Below are positions 16,376-24,677 of a DNA stretch of 64,000 nucleotides, piece after piece. The notes under the pieces were generated by a model that made no database searches, was not told the origin of the DNA, and worked only from the letters and a program-made list of their open reading frames with translations. Every line of letters starts with the position of its first letter. Position 1 is the first letter of the stretch. The position numbers were made by a program, and so were the translations under genes. Where the stretch lies: assembly GCF_003634095.1 (NCBI RefSeq), contig NZ_RBIR01000010.1:1-64000 (forward strand), given 5' to 3'. The stretch comes from Arthrobacter oryzae (GTDB lineage: Bacteria; Actinomycetota; Actinomycetes; Actinomycetales; Micrococcaceae).

Positions 16376-16738
16376 ATGGATTCCAGCGACGACGGTGAGC
16401 TCGACGCGGCCTTCCTGGCCCTTGCCGATCCGGTCCGCCGCCGCATCATTGCCCGGCTGAGCCGGGGTCCGGCCACAGTCAATGAATTGGCGGAACCTTT
16501 CGCGATCACCAAGCAGGCGGTCTCGAAACACATCCAGGTCCTTGAGCAGGCGCAGCTGGTCACGCGCACCCGTGACGCCCAGCGCCGGCCCGTGCACCTG
16601 AATCCCGCACGGCTAGAAGCACTCACCGCATGGATCGACCAGTACCGGCTGGTCCGCGAGGGGCAGTTCCGCAGCCTCGACGCCGTGCTTGAAACCCGCG
16701 CCGCCCGGGGCGGCACCCAGGCAAAGGATGCATCATGA
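16376..16738 (+). CDS. ArsR-family transcriptional regulator
   Basis: The 120-residue protein has an ArsR winged helix: AFLALADPVRRRIIARLSRG, then VNELAEPFAITKQAVSKHIQ in the recognition helix and the wing with RRPVHLNPARLEAL. It lacks the metal-binding Cys motif (ELCVCDL) of metal sensors, as is usual for ArsR proteins paired with SRPBCC genes. GAGGAGG lies 11 bases before the ATG; a GTG at 16343 in the same frame has no such support. It overlaps the next gene by four bases (ATGA), so the two are one operon. Confidence 0.88.
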   Translation: MDSSDDGELDAAFLALADPVRRRIIARLSRGPATVNELAEPFAITKQAVSKHIQVLEQAQLVTRTRDAQRRPVHLNPARLEALTAWIDQYRLVREGQFRSLDAVLETRAARGGTQAKDAS

Positions 16739-17217
16739 GCAATGCACTGACACTGACAGTCCCCGAGGGGCTGCCCTTCATCGATTTCGAGCGCGAGTTC
16801 GATTTTCCCGTTTCCGAGGTCTTCCGGGCGCACAAGGACCCCGAGCTCCTCGCCCAGTGGCTCGGTCCGCGGCGGATGGCGATGAGCATCGACCACTACG
16901 ACTTCAGGACCGGCGGCAGCTACCGCTATACCCATACGGCCCCGGACGGAACCGCCTACGTTTTCAACGGCGTCTTCCACACCGTCCGGGAGAACGACTT
17001 CGCCATCCAGACCTTCGAATTCGACGGCTATCCGGACGTGGTGAGCATCGAGTTCCTGACCTTCGAAGACCTCGGCGGCGGCCGCTCCCGGCTCATCGCC
17101 CGCGCGGTCTACCCCAGCATGGAGGCGCGCGACGGCATGGCGCAGTCCGGGATGGAGGGCGGCATGTCCGAGGGTTACCAACGGCTCGAAGAAGTCCTAA
17201 CCGGGGCAAAGGTCTAG
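16735..17217 (+). CDS. SRPBCC (AHSA1-like) domain protein
   Basis: The 160-residue protein has the START-like fold of the AHSA1 branch. The signs are EREFDFPVSEVFRAHKDPEL, LAQWLGPRRMAMSIDHYDFR, GGSYRYTHTAPDG and the C-terminal helix GGMSEGYQRLEEVL. Proteins of this family bind hydrophobic small ligands. They are often encoded behind an ArsR-type repressor, as here, but their biochemical role is mostly unknown. Start and stop overlap with arsR as ATGA. Confidence 0.85.
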   Translation: MSNALTLTVPEGLPFIDFEREFDFPVSEVFRAHKDPELLAQWLGPRRMAMSIDHYDFRTGGSYRYTHTAPDGTAYVFNGVFHTVRENDFAIQTFEFDGYPDVVSIEFLTFEDLGGGRSRLIARAVYPSMEARDGMAQSGMEGGMSEGYQRLEEVLTGAKV

Positions 17218-17238
17218 GAATCACACCCCGGACTTAAA

Positions 17239-17310
17239 CAAAGAAACGCGGGGTCACTTCGCGCCCATCCCAGCGAGTGGAATGGGCCGTAAGTGACCCC
17301 GCGTTGCTTT
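17239..17310. repeat. Palindromic element, copy 2 (REP-like hairpin)
   Basis: AAAGAAACGCGGGGTCACTT pairs with AAGTGACCCCGCGTTGCTTT almost perfectly. The right arm is the exact reverse complement of the left arm of copy 1 at 16174. It lies between the SRPBCC gene and the convergent sucD, where it could also act as a bidirectional terminator. Confidence 0.8.
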
Positions 17311-17339
17311 GATGCTGTCTTGCTTGTGGAGCTTCGAGC

Positions 17340-18242
17340 TTAGAGGGTGGCGAAGACTTCGCGCAGGAGCTTGGCGGTCTCGGACGGCGTCTTGCCGACC
17401 TTGACGCCGGCGGCCTCGAGGGCTTCCTTCTTGGCCTGTGCGGTGCCCGCGGAACCCGAGACGATGGCGCCTGCGTGGCCCATGGTCTTGCCTTCCGGGG
17501 CGGTGAAGCCGGCCACGTAGCCGACAACCGGCTTCGTGACGTGTGCCTTGATGTAGTCCGCGGCACGCTCTTCGGCGTCGCCGCCGATTTCGCCGATCAT
17601 GACGATCGCCTTGGTCTCCGGGTCGGCTTCGAAGGCCTCGAGGGCATCGATGTGCGTGGTGCCGATGACCGGGTCGCCGCCGATGCCGATGGCGGTGGAG
17701 AAGCCGAGGTCGCGCAGCTCGTACATCATCTGGTAGGTCAGGGTGCCCGACTTGGAGACGAGGCCGATGGGGCCCTTGCCCGTGATGTTGGCCGGGGTGA
17801 TGCCGACGAGGGCCTCACCCGGGGTGATGATGCCGGGGCAGTTCGGCCCGATGATGCGGGTGACCTGCTTGCCGTTGGCGTCCACCTTGGACTGGGCCAG
17901 GGCCCAGAACTCGGCGGAGTCCTGGACCGGCACGCCTTCGGTGATGACGACTACCAGGCCGATGCCGGCCTCGATGGCTTCAACGACGGCGTCCTTGGTG
18001 AAGGCCGGCGGGACGAAGACGATGGAGACGTCGGCGCCGGTCTCGGCCATGGCTTCCTTGACGGTGCCGAAGACGGTGATTTCGTTGTCACCGTGCAGGA
18101 CCGTGGTGCCTGCCTTGCGGGCATTGACGCCGCCGACAATGTTGGTGCCTGCCTTGAGCATCAGGGCGGTGTGCTTGGTGCCTTCGCCGCCGGTGATGCC
18201 CTGGACGATGACCTTGGAGTCCTTGTTCAGATAAATAGACAT
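17340..18242 (-). CDS. sucD: Succinyl-CoA synthetase, alpha subunit
   Basis: SucD binds CoA and carries the phosphorylated histidine of the TCA-cycle enzyme that interconverts succinyl-CoA and succinate with nucleotide triphosphate. The 300-residue protein has the CoA-binding Rossmann region (VIVQGITGGEGTKHTALML), GPNCPGIITPGE, and the active-site loop GKTMGHAGAIVSG containing the phospho-histidine. AAGGGA precedes the ATG. It follows sucC after a 12-base gap, as a two-gene operon. Confidence 0.96.
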   Translation of the reverse strand: MSIYLNKDSKVIVQGITGGEGTKHTALMLKAGTNIVGGVNARKAGTTVLHGDNEITVFGTVKEAMAETGADVSIVFVPPAFTKDAVVEAIEAGIGLVVVITEGVPVQDSAEFWALAQSKVDANGKQVTRIIGPNCPGIITPGEALVGITPANITGKGPIGLVSKSGTLTYQMMYELRDLGFSTAIGIGGDPVIGTTHIDALEAFEADPETKAIVMIGEIGGDAEERAADYIKAHVTKPVVGYVAGFTAPEGKTMGHAGAIVSGSAGTAQAKKEALEAAGVKVGKTPSETAKLLREVFATL

Positions 18243-18254
18243 AGTCGGGTCCCT

Positions 18255-19424
18255 TTACTTAGCTGCGTAGGCGAGCTCGGCGGCCTTGTCGGCGCCCTCG
18301 TCCATGGTGGCGGCCAGGGTAACCAGCGGGTGGTTGGCCTCGGCCAGGATGCGGCGGCCTTCCTCAACGTTGTTGCCGTCGAGGCGGACTACCAGCGGCT
18401 TGTTCGCAGAGTGGCCCAGTTCGGCCAGGGCGCCGACGATGCCCTTGGCGACAGCGTCACAGGCGGTGATGCCGCCGAAGACGTTGACGAAGACGGACTT
18501 GACCTGCGGGTCGCCCAGGATGACGTCGAGGCCTGCCGCCATGACCTCGGCGGACGCTCCACCGCCGATGTCCAGGAAGTTGGCGGGCTTGACGTTGCCG
18601 TGGTTCTCGCCGGCGTAAGCAACGACGTCGAGGGTGGACATGACCAGGCCGGCACCGTTGCCGATGATCCCGACTTCGCCGTCCAGCTTGACGTAGTTGA
18701 GGTCCTGCGCCTTGGCCTTGGCCTCGAGCGGGTCAGCAGCGTCCTTGTCTTCAAGGTGAGCGTGCTTGGGGTGACGGAAGTCGGCGTTCTCGTCGAGGGA
18801 GACCTTGCCGTCGAGGGCAACGATGTCACCGGCACCGGTGAGGACGAGCGGGTTGACCTCCACCAGGGTGGCGTCTTCCTTCTTGAAAACATCCCACAGC
18901 TTGAGGATTACGCCGGCGACCTTGCCGCGCAGTTCCTCGGCGAAGCCTGCGGCGGCGACGATTTCGTCGGCCTTGGCCTGGTCGATGCCGACAGCCGGGT
19001 CGATCGCGATCTTGGCCAGGGCTTCGGGGCGCTCAACGGCGAGCTGCTCGATTTCCATGCCGCCTTCAACCGAGCACATGGCCAGGTAGTTGCGGTTGGC
19101 CCGGTCCAGGAGGACAGAGAAGTAGTATTCCTCGGCGATGTCAGCACCCTGGGCGATCATCACGCGGTGAACGGTGTGGCCCTTGATGTCCATCCCGAGG
19201 ATGTTGGTGGAGTGTTCAAATGCCTCGTCAGCGGTCTTGGCGACCTTGACGCCGCCGGCCTTGCCGCGGCCTCCGGCCTTAACCTGTGCCTTGACGACAG
19301 TTACGCCGCCGATTTTCTCGGCAGCTGCCTTTGCTTCTTCAGGGGTGTGCGCCACGATGCCAGCAAGCACGGGTACACCGTGCGCCTCGAACATATCGCG
19401 CGCCTGGTATTCAAACAGGTCCAC
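18255..19424 (-). CDS. sucC: Succinyl-CoA synthetase, beta subunit
   Basis: SucC is the ATP-grasp subunit that binds nucleotide and succinate and forms the complex with SucD. The 389-residue protein starts MDLFEYQARDMFEAHGVPVL, with KAQVKAGGRGKAGGVKVAKT in the ATP-grasp domain, LVEVNPLVLTGAGDIVALDG at the magnesium site and VFVNVFGGITACDAVAKGI in the C-terminal CoA-ligase domain. The start is GTG with AAGGA 10 bases upstream. sucD follows immediately. Confidence 0.96.
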   Translation of the reverse strand: MDLFEYQARDMFEAHGVPVLAGIVAHTPEEAKAAAEKIGGVTVVKAQVKAGGRGKAGGVKVAKTADEAFEHSTNILGMDIKGHTVHRVMIAQGADIAEEYYFSVLLDRANRNYLAMCSVEGGMEIEQLAVERPEALAKIAIDPAVGIDQAKADEIVAAAGFAEELRGKVAGVILKLWDVFKKEDATLVEVNPLVLTGAGDIVALDGKVSLDENADFRHPKHAHLEDKDAADPLEAKAKAQDLNYVKLDGEVGIIGNGAGLVMSTLDVVAYAGENHGNVKPANFLDIGGGASAEVMAAGLDVILGDPQVKSVFVNVFGGITACDAVAKGIVGALAELGHSANKPLVVRLDGNNVEEGRRILAEANHPLVTLAATMDEGADKAAELAYAAK

Positions 19425-19634
19425 GGTTTAGTGTCCTTCTACGTCGAAGTAGTTTCTGTACAGCCGGACCCCACGTTCTCGCGGTTACCGGGCTGCGGAA
19501 TAAACGCACCCTGCGACAAGCTTGGAAACGAGCCACACGGCGCAATGCTCCTCTGGGAACTCTAGTCCTCTGTTCGGACCAGCCCGTCCCAGAGTACCCG
19601 TTATGTGAGTAAGGACACTATTCTATGAAGCGTA

Positions 19635-19662
19635 GAAAAACCGCTAGATTACGCGGCTTTTC
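19635..19662. terminator. Terminator-like hairpin in the pcrA-sucC spacer
   Basis: GAAAAACCGC pairs with GCGGCTTTTC around TAGATTAC. On the minus strand the stem ends in a T-run, as expected for a terminator after pcrA. The remaining 19425-19800 spacer should carry the sucCD promoter (a TAGAAT box reads on the minus strand near 19620), and I see no gene in it. Confidence 0.6.
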
Positions 19663-19800
19663 GGGTGCACGACGGCGTGCGGACGGGCTGCGCGGCGGCG
19701 TCGGATCCGCATGCGTCACGGAGGCGGGAGAGCCGACGCAGTAGGGCCTGCGGGCGCCGGCGGTTAGGCATCCGGTGCGGGAGGTTAGGCGTCCGGGAGG

Positions 19801-22380
19801 TTAGGCGTCCAGCTTGGTCAGCGGCGCGTAGCGCAGCAGGAGCCGCTTCTCGCCGACGTCGAACTTCACCTTGGCGACCGTCTTGTCCCCGGCGCCCTCC
19901 ACCGCCAGGACCGTGCCGTTGCCGAAGGCCGTGTGGTTGACCTTGTCCCCCACGCTGACGGCCACGATTTCCTTCTGCGGCTGGACCCTGTTTTTGGCCA
20001 CCGCGGCGGGAACATCGGCGTTGAATCCTGCGGACGGGCCGGTGCCGGCGCCGCGGGCCGTTCCGGCACCCCAGAATGATCCGCCGTACCGGCTCGAACC
20101 GATCCCGGCGCCGGTGCCCCATCCGCCGCTCTGGCGGCTGGTGCCTTCCCGCTTCCACTCGACGAGCTCGGCCGGTATCTCCTCGATGAACTGGCTGGCG
20201 GGGTTGTACTGGCTCTGGCCCCACATGCTGCGGACCTCGGATCTGGTCAGGTAGAGACGCTTCCGGGCGCGGGTCAGACCCACGTAGGCCAACCGGCGTT
20301 CTTCGGCCAGTTCCTTGGGATCCGTGGCCGAGCGCTGGTGCGGGAACAGCCCGTGCTCCATGCCGGTGAGGAACACCACCGGGAATTCGAGTCCCTTGGC
20401 GGTGTGCAGGGTCATGAGCGTGACGACGCCCAGGCGCTTCGCCTCCGCGACCGCGGCGTCGATGTCCGCGCCCGGGGCATCGGGGATCTGATCGGCGTCG
20501 GCCACGAGGGAGACCTGCTCCAGGAAGGCGCCGAGGGAGCCCTCGGGGTTGTCGCGTTCATATTCCCGGACGACGGCGACCAGTTCGGCGAGGTTCTCCA
20601 CCCGCGATTCGTCTTGGGGGTCGGTGCTGGAGCGCAGCGTCGCGAGGTAGCCGGTCTGTTCCAGCACGGCTTCCAACGCGGCGGCCGCACCCGAGCCGGA
20701 GGCGACCTCGGCGAGGTCGTCGAGGAGTTTCACGAAGCCGAGCACGGCGTTGACCGAGCGGGTGGCCATGCCCGGGGCCTCGTCGGCGCGCCTCGCCGCG
20801 GCCATGAAGGAGGTGCGGTCCCGCTCGGCGAGGGAGGCCACGGCACCCTCGGCGCGGTCGCCGATGCCGCGCTTGGGTTCGTTGAGGATCCGGCGGAGGT
20901 TGACGTCGTCGTCGGGGTTGACCAGCACCCGGAGGTACGCGAGGGCGTCCTTGATCTCTTTGCGCTCGTAGAAGCGCGTGCCGCCGACCACCTTGTACGG
21001 CAGGCCCACACGCACCAGGACATCTTCGATGGACCGGGACTGGGCGTTGGTGCGGTAGAAAATGGCGACGTCGCCGGGGCGCAGGTTGCCCTCGTCCTGC
21101 AGCCGGTCGATTTCCTTCGCGATGAACTGGGCCTCGTCGTGCTCGTTCTCGCCCACGTAGCCGACGATCTTTTCGCCGTCGCCCTCGGCCGTCCAGAGCC
21201 GTTTCTCCGGCCGGTTGGGGTTGCGGGAAATGACCGAGTTGGCGGCGCTGAGGATGGTCTGGGTGGAGCGGTAGTTCTGTTCCAGCTTGATGGTCCGGGC
21301 GTCCGGATAGTCCTTCTCGAACTCCACGATGTTGCGGATGTCCGCGCCGCGGAAGGCATAGATGGACTGGTCGGAATCGCCGACGACGGTGAGCTCGGCG
21401 GCGCCGGGGCCCTCGCCGACGATCTCGCGCACCAGGGCGTACTGGGCGTGGTTGGTGTCCTGGTATTCGTCCACGAGCACGTGCCGGAAGCGGCGCCGGT
21501 AGGAGTCGGCGAGCGCCGGGAAGGCCCGGAACATGTAGACGGTCTCGGCGATCAGGTCATCGAAGTCCATGGCGTTGGCCTGGCGCAGCCGCTGGCTGTA
21601 GCCCTTGAAGACCTCAGCCACGGCGGACTCAAAGGGATCGTTGTGGTTGGCGCTGGAGGCATAACTGTCGGCGTCGATCAGCTCGTTCTTCAGCGCGGAG
21701 ATCTTGTGCTGGATGGCCTTGGGCGCGAACCGCTTGGGGTCGAGGTCCAGGTTCTTGGCCACGAGCGTGATCAGGCGCAGCGAGTCCGCGGAGTCGTAGA
21801 TCGAGAAGTTGGAGTTCAGCCCGACGTTCTTGGCCTCGCGGCGCAGGATCCGGACGCAGGAGGAGTGGAAGGTGGAGATCCACATGGTTTTGGCCCGGCC
21901 GCCGACCAGCAGTTCGATCCGCTCGCGCATTTCGGCCGCGGCCTTGTTGGTGAACGTGATGGCCAGGATCTCGCCGTGGTGCGCCCGGCCCGTGGCGATG
22001 AGGTAGGCGATCCGGTTACTGAGCACCCGGGTCTTGCCCGACCCCGCACCGGCGACGATCAACAGGGCACCGCCGGCATGCTTGACCGCTTCCTCCTGCT
22101 GCGGGTTCAGTCCCTCAAGGAGCTCGCTGGCGTTCGGCAGCCGGGGACGGTCCCAGTCTCCGTCGTGGGCGCCGGATGCGCCGCCTGCCCGGGCGGTGCC
22201 GTGCCCCGCGCCGTGTCCGGTACCGTGTCCCGTGCCGGTCTGGGCGGTGCCGTGCGGGGCCGGCCCCGAGGCTGAATCCTGGCCCGCCAGGCCGGTCCCG
22301 GCCCGCGATTTAGACCCTGCCGCCGCCGTGGAGGCAGCTTGGAAGGGTCCGTCGGCGTAAGGGTCAAACAACATATCCAT
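19801..22380 (-). CDS. pcrA: ATP-dependent DNA helicase PcrA/UvrD
   Basis: An SF1A 3'-5' helicase of 859 residues for repair and replication-fork maintenance. After an N-terminal 85 residues rich in Gly, Ala, Thr and His (with GTGH-type repeats) come motif I AGAGSGKTRVLSNRI, motif II DEYQDTN, QSIYAFRGADIRNI, the LEQNYRST motif and TLHTAKGLEFPVVFLTG. The C-terminus ends in a Tudor-like PcrA domain (VNHTAFGNGTVLAVEGAG) that contacts RNA polymerase in relatives. The start MDMLFDPYADGP is preferred; an in-frame GTG lies nine codons upstream and cannot be excluded. Confidence 0.93.
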   Translation of the reverse strand: MDMLFDPYADGPFQAASTAAAGSKSRAGTGLAGQDSASGPAPHGTAQTGTGHGTGHGAGHGTARAGGASGAHDGDWDRPRLPNASELLEGLNPQQEEAVKHAGGALLIVAGAGSGKTRVLSNRIAYLIATGRAHHGEILAITFTNKAAAEMRERIELLVGGRAKTMWISTFHSSCVRILRREAKNVGLNSNFSIYDSADSLRLITLVAKNLDLDPKRFAPKAIQHKISALKNELIDADSYASSANHNDPFESAVAEVFKGYSQRLRQANAMDFDDLIAETVYMFRAFPALADSYRRRFRHVLVDEYQDTNHAQYALVREIVGEGPGAAELTVVGDSDQSIYAFRGADIRNIVEFEKDYPDARTIKLEQNYRSTQTILSAANSVISRNPNRPEKRLWTAEGDGEKIVGYVGENEHDEAQFIAKEIDRLQDEGNLRPGDVAIFYRTNAQSRSIEDVLVRVGLPYKVVGGTRFYERKEIKDALAYLRVLVNPDDDVNLRRILNEPKRGIGDRAEGAVASLAERDRTSFMAAARRADEAPGMATRSVNAVLGFVKLLDDLAEVASGSGAAAALEAVLEQTGYLATLRSSTDPQDESRVENLAELVAVVREYERDNPEGSLGAFLEQVSLVADADQIPDAPGADIDAAVAEAKRLGVVTLMTLHTAKGLEFPVVFLTGMEHGLFPHQRSATDPKELAEERRLAYVGLTRARKRLYLTRSEVRSMWGQSQYNPASQFIEEIPAELVEWKREGTSRQSGGWGTGAGIGSSRYGGSFWGAGTARGAGTGPSAGFNADVPAAVAKNRVQPQKEIVAVSVGDKVNHTAFGNGTVLAVEGAGDKTVAKVKFDVGEKRLLLRYAPLTKLDA

Positions 22381-22429
22381 GGTGTATCTAAGTCTAGGCG
22401 GTGGCACTGACGGCCGCGTCCGCCCCGTC

Positions 22430-22806
22430 GGGACATGCCCTCCGCCGCCCGCGCCCGATGGGCATATTCCCTTTCTGCGCGGCCCTCAGCGCGAATAATG
22501 CGCATGTCCTCCGGAGGCCGGACCGAGGAATGAGCATGTCCCGCGGACGCTGGACCTAGGAATGAGCATGTCCCGCGAAAACCGCCACCACCGGACACCA
22601 TTCCCATATGCCCGGCCCCTGGCGTGAAGGATGAGCATGTCCCCCGCGGGCCGGATTGTGGGATGAGCATGTCCCGCGGAGCCCGCCACCACCGGACACC
22701 ATCCCCATACGCCCGGCCCCTGGCGTGAAGGATGAGCATGTCCCCCGCGCCCTGGGCCAAACAATGAGCATGTCCCGGACCTGCGCCGAGGAATGGGCAT
22801 GTCCGC
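22430..22806. repeat. Array of a short repeated motif, core ATGAGCATGTCCC
   Basis: Clear copies occur at about 22494, 22525, 22557, 22626, 22659, 22726, 22761 and 22785. Weaker or inverted ones lie near 22430, 22457, 22599 and 22700. Typical copies read GGAATGAGCATGTCCCGCG. A roughly 101-bp unit is duplicated (22557-22657 and 22658-22758), including GCCACCACCGGACACCAT. The array fills most of the 455-base gap between pcrA and the phosphatase gene, with no gene seen in it. A matching but inverted array lies at 24402-24639. Confidence 0.85.
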
Positions 22807-22835
22807 CAGAGGGGCGCCATTTGCTCGCGGGAAGC

Positions 22836-23693
22836 CTAGTGGACCGCCCCTGAGGCGAGCGCGGCGCGCAGCTGCTGCACCGCCGTCGTGCCTCCCGCGA
22901 TGAACCAGTCGAGTCCGTTGACCCGCACGACGTCCGTCGCGCCGCCGGCCGCCTCGACGATGGCCTGGCCCGGCAGCCAGTCCCATTCAGGGCAGCTGTG
23001 CTGGAACCAACAGCCGAGCTCGCCGTCTGCCACCCGGCCGAGATCGCAGGAGCCGGAGCCGAACATGCGCAGCGCAGCCGCCGAGGTCGCCGCCGCGTGC
23101 CAGGGCATGGCGCACATCGGGTCGGCGAGCCAGGTCGGGTGGATGTAGGTGGCGGCGCCGAGTTCGGAGACCGGAGTGTTCGACCGCCCCGTGCCTCCGG
23201 CGGCGCCGGGGAGGAACGTGAGCAGCCGTTCGCCGTTGAGCGTGGCCGGCCGGGACGTCCCGCCGAGCCAGAGCTTGTCCTCATCCGGCTGGAAGACGGC
23301 TCCGAGCCTGGCCCCGGTTGCGTCCTTCAGGGCAATGGCCGAGCACCAGTACGTGGACCCGTGCAGGAAGTTGTACGTCCCGTCCACCGGGTCAATGACC
23401 CAGGTCCGGCCGCTGCTGCCCGCCACGGAGGCGCCCTCTTCGCCCAGGACGGCGTCATCGGGCCGGCAGCGCCGGAGCTGCTCCAGCACGTACGACTCGG
23501 CGGCGTGATCCGCGGCCGTCACCACATCCGAAACGGAGGTCTTCTGCCTGCCCTCAAGCCCCGCCTGCCGCATCAGCAACGCCAGCGTGCCGGCTTCACG
23601 GACCAGGGCCTCGGCCAGCTGATAGTCATCCAAAGACGGGTCAAGATCTGCGGTGCTGTGCCGGCCAAGCCGGTGTTTTCCTAGTTCGGTCAC
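22836..23693 (-). CDS. Inositol monophosphatase family protein
   Basis: A 285-residue magnesium-dependent phosphatase of the IMPase/HisN/CysQ superfamily. The metal-binding motifs are DAVLGEEGAS (GEE), TWVIDPVDGTYNFLHG (DPxDGT), and the C-terminal CPEWDWLPGQAIVEAAGG (WD). Actinobacterial members hydrolyse inositol phosphate, histidinol phosphate or fructose bisphosphate, and the sequence does not decide between them. The chosen GTG at 23693 has only a weak ribosome-binding site, and an in-frame start at 23789 is possible but would overlap the divergent gene. It is bordered on both sides by the short-motif repeat arrays. Confidence 0.85.
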   Translation of the reverse strand: MTELGKHRLGRHSTADLDPSLDDYQLAEALVREAGTLALLMRQAGLEGRQKTSVSDVVTAADHAAESYVLEQLRRCRPDDAVLGEEGASVAGSSGRTWVIDPVDGTYNFLHGSTYWCSAIALKDATGARLGAVFQPDEDKLWLGGTSRPATLNGERLLTFLPGAAGGTGRSNTPVSELGAATYIHPTWLADPMCAMPWHAAATSAAALRMFGSGSCDLGRVADGELGCWFQHSCPEWDWLPGQAIVEAAGGATDVVRVNGLDWFIAGGTTAVQQLRAALASGAVH

Positions 23694-23770
23694 GCGTTCC
23701 AGCCTATCGGCGCCCGTTCGCACTGAACAGCCGGCGCGGGGCGCGGCGCCGGGCGGGCGATAATGGAGCC

Positions 23771-24421
23771 ATGGCCAAGACACCCGCACAGCGGATCAAG
23801 AAGCACGGCGCGAACGCGGCGGTCCCCCAGCACCATCTGCCTCCGGTGATCAATCCGACCACCAGCCGGACGCCGCAGAAGGCCCAGAGCAACAGCAACC
23901 TGATTGTGATCGCCGGGGTGGTGGCCTGCGTGTTCCTGTTCTGGTACCTGCACCTCTTGACGCTCAACCAGCTCACCCAGCTGTCGGACGGCCAGGCCAT
24001 GCCCGATTCGCTGGTCGGCGGCTTCGACCCGGGGTTCGTGGCGCACCTGCGCGCGGCCATGGACGCCGATGCCCTGGGCCAGTTGAGCTACGTCCACAAG
24101 ACGGCCGGCACGCTCTTCCCGCTGATTTTTGGCTTCACGTGGCTCCTGCTGATCGGCACCAATGTGGCGCGCAGGCCGCTGCGCTGGGCGCTGTGGGCGC
24201 TGCCGCTGCTCTTTGCGGCGGTCAGGCTGTGGGGCAACACGGCGATCGATGCCATGATGTCCGCCCGCACCGTCGACGCCGGTCAGGTCGCCCTGGCGTC
24301 CGGGCTCACCGTGGCCGGCTGGGCACTTCTGGCGCTTAGCCTCCTGGCTGGCGTCGCGGCCGTCTTCCTGGGACGCAAGGCCGCGGCCGATTCTCCGACC
24401 GTGGGACATGCCCAGTCCTGA
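23771..24421 (+). CDS. Membrane protein of unknown function
   Basis: I do not recognise the family. The 216-residue protein has a basic, soluble N-terminus of about 42 residues, then four hydrophobic segments: LIVIAGVVACVFLFWYLHLL, a second near LFPLIFGFTWLLLIG, a third near LRWALWALPLLFAAVRL and a fourth near VAGWALLALSLLAGVAAVFL. A roughly 60-residue hydrophilic loop separates the first and second. GGAG lies close before the ATG. The last codons and stop (VGHAQS) are encoded by a copy of the short-motif repeat, so the repeat has probably shaped its C-terminus. Confidence 0.7.
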   Translation: MAKTPAQRIKKHGANAAVPQHHLPPVINPTTSRTPQKAQSNSNLIVIAGVVACVFLFWYLHLLTLNQLTQLSDGQAMPDSLVGGFDPGFVAHLRAAMDADALGQLSYVHKTAGTLFPLIFGFTWLLLIGTNVARRPLRWALWALPLLFAAVRLWGNTAIDAMMSARTVDAGQVALASGLTVAGWALLALSLLAGVAAVFLGRKAAADSPTVGHAQS

Positions 24422-24639
24422 GCCTCAACAGGGGGCCGGCTGCTTGCACCAGGTTTCCAACACGGGACATGTCCGCTCCTGAGCCTCAACAGGGGGTCGG
24501 CTTTCACCAAGGATCCAACACCGGACAAGTCCGTCACTGGATCCACCCGCCGGACTCCTCCCTAGCTCGGGGCGCAGAACTCGGGACATGCCCATTCCTC
24601 GGCACGCACACTGGGCCAAGTGGACCTATGTCCAGTCCT
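24402..24639. repeat. Second short-motif repeat array, inverted orientation
   Basis: Copies read GGGACATGCCCAGTCCTGA (about 24403), GGGACATGTCCGCTCCTGA (about 24464), a decayed GGACAAGTCCGTCACTG (about 24523), GGGACATGCCCATTCCTCGG (24583) and CTATGTCCAGTCCTC (about 24625). The first two are each followed by AGCCTCAACAGGGGG. The copy at 24583 is the reverse complement of the last copy in the 22430-22806 array. The array fills the gap to the TPR gene, with no further gene seen. Confidence 0.8.
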
Positions 24640-24677
24640 CACGACCAGCGGAGGGCAACTCCACATCAGTGGAGAGT

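Noticed and set aside
17475..19565. A 696-codon open frame opposite sucC and sucD
   Set aside because: It is an antisense shadow of two well-conserved genes. Its translation shows no recognisable motif and it has no good start.
22430..22806. CRISPR array
   Set aside because: Repeat spacing is irregular (about 30 to 100 bases), the motif is short, copies diverge and some are inverted, and no cas genes are nearby.
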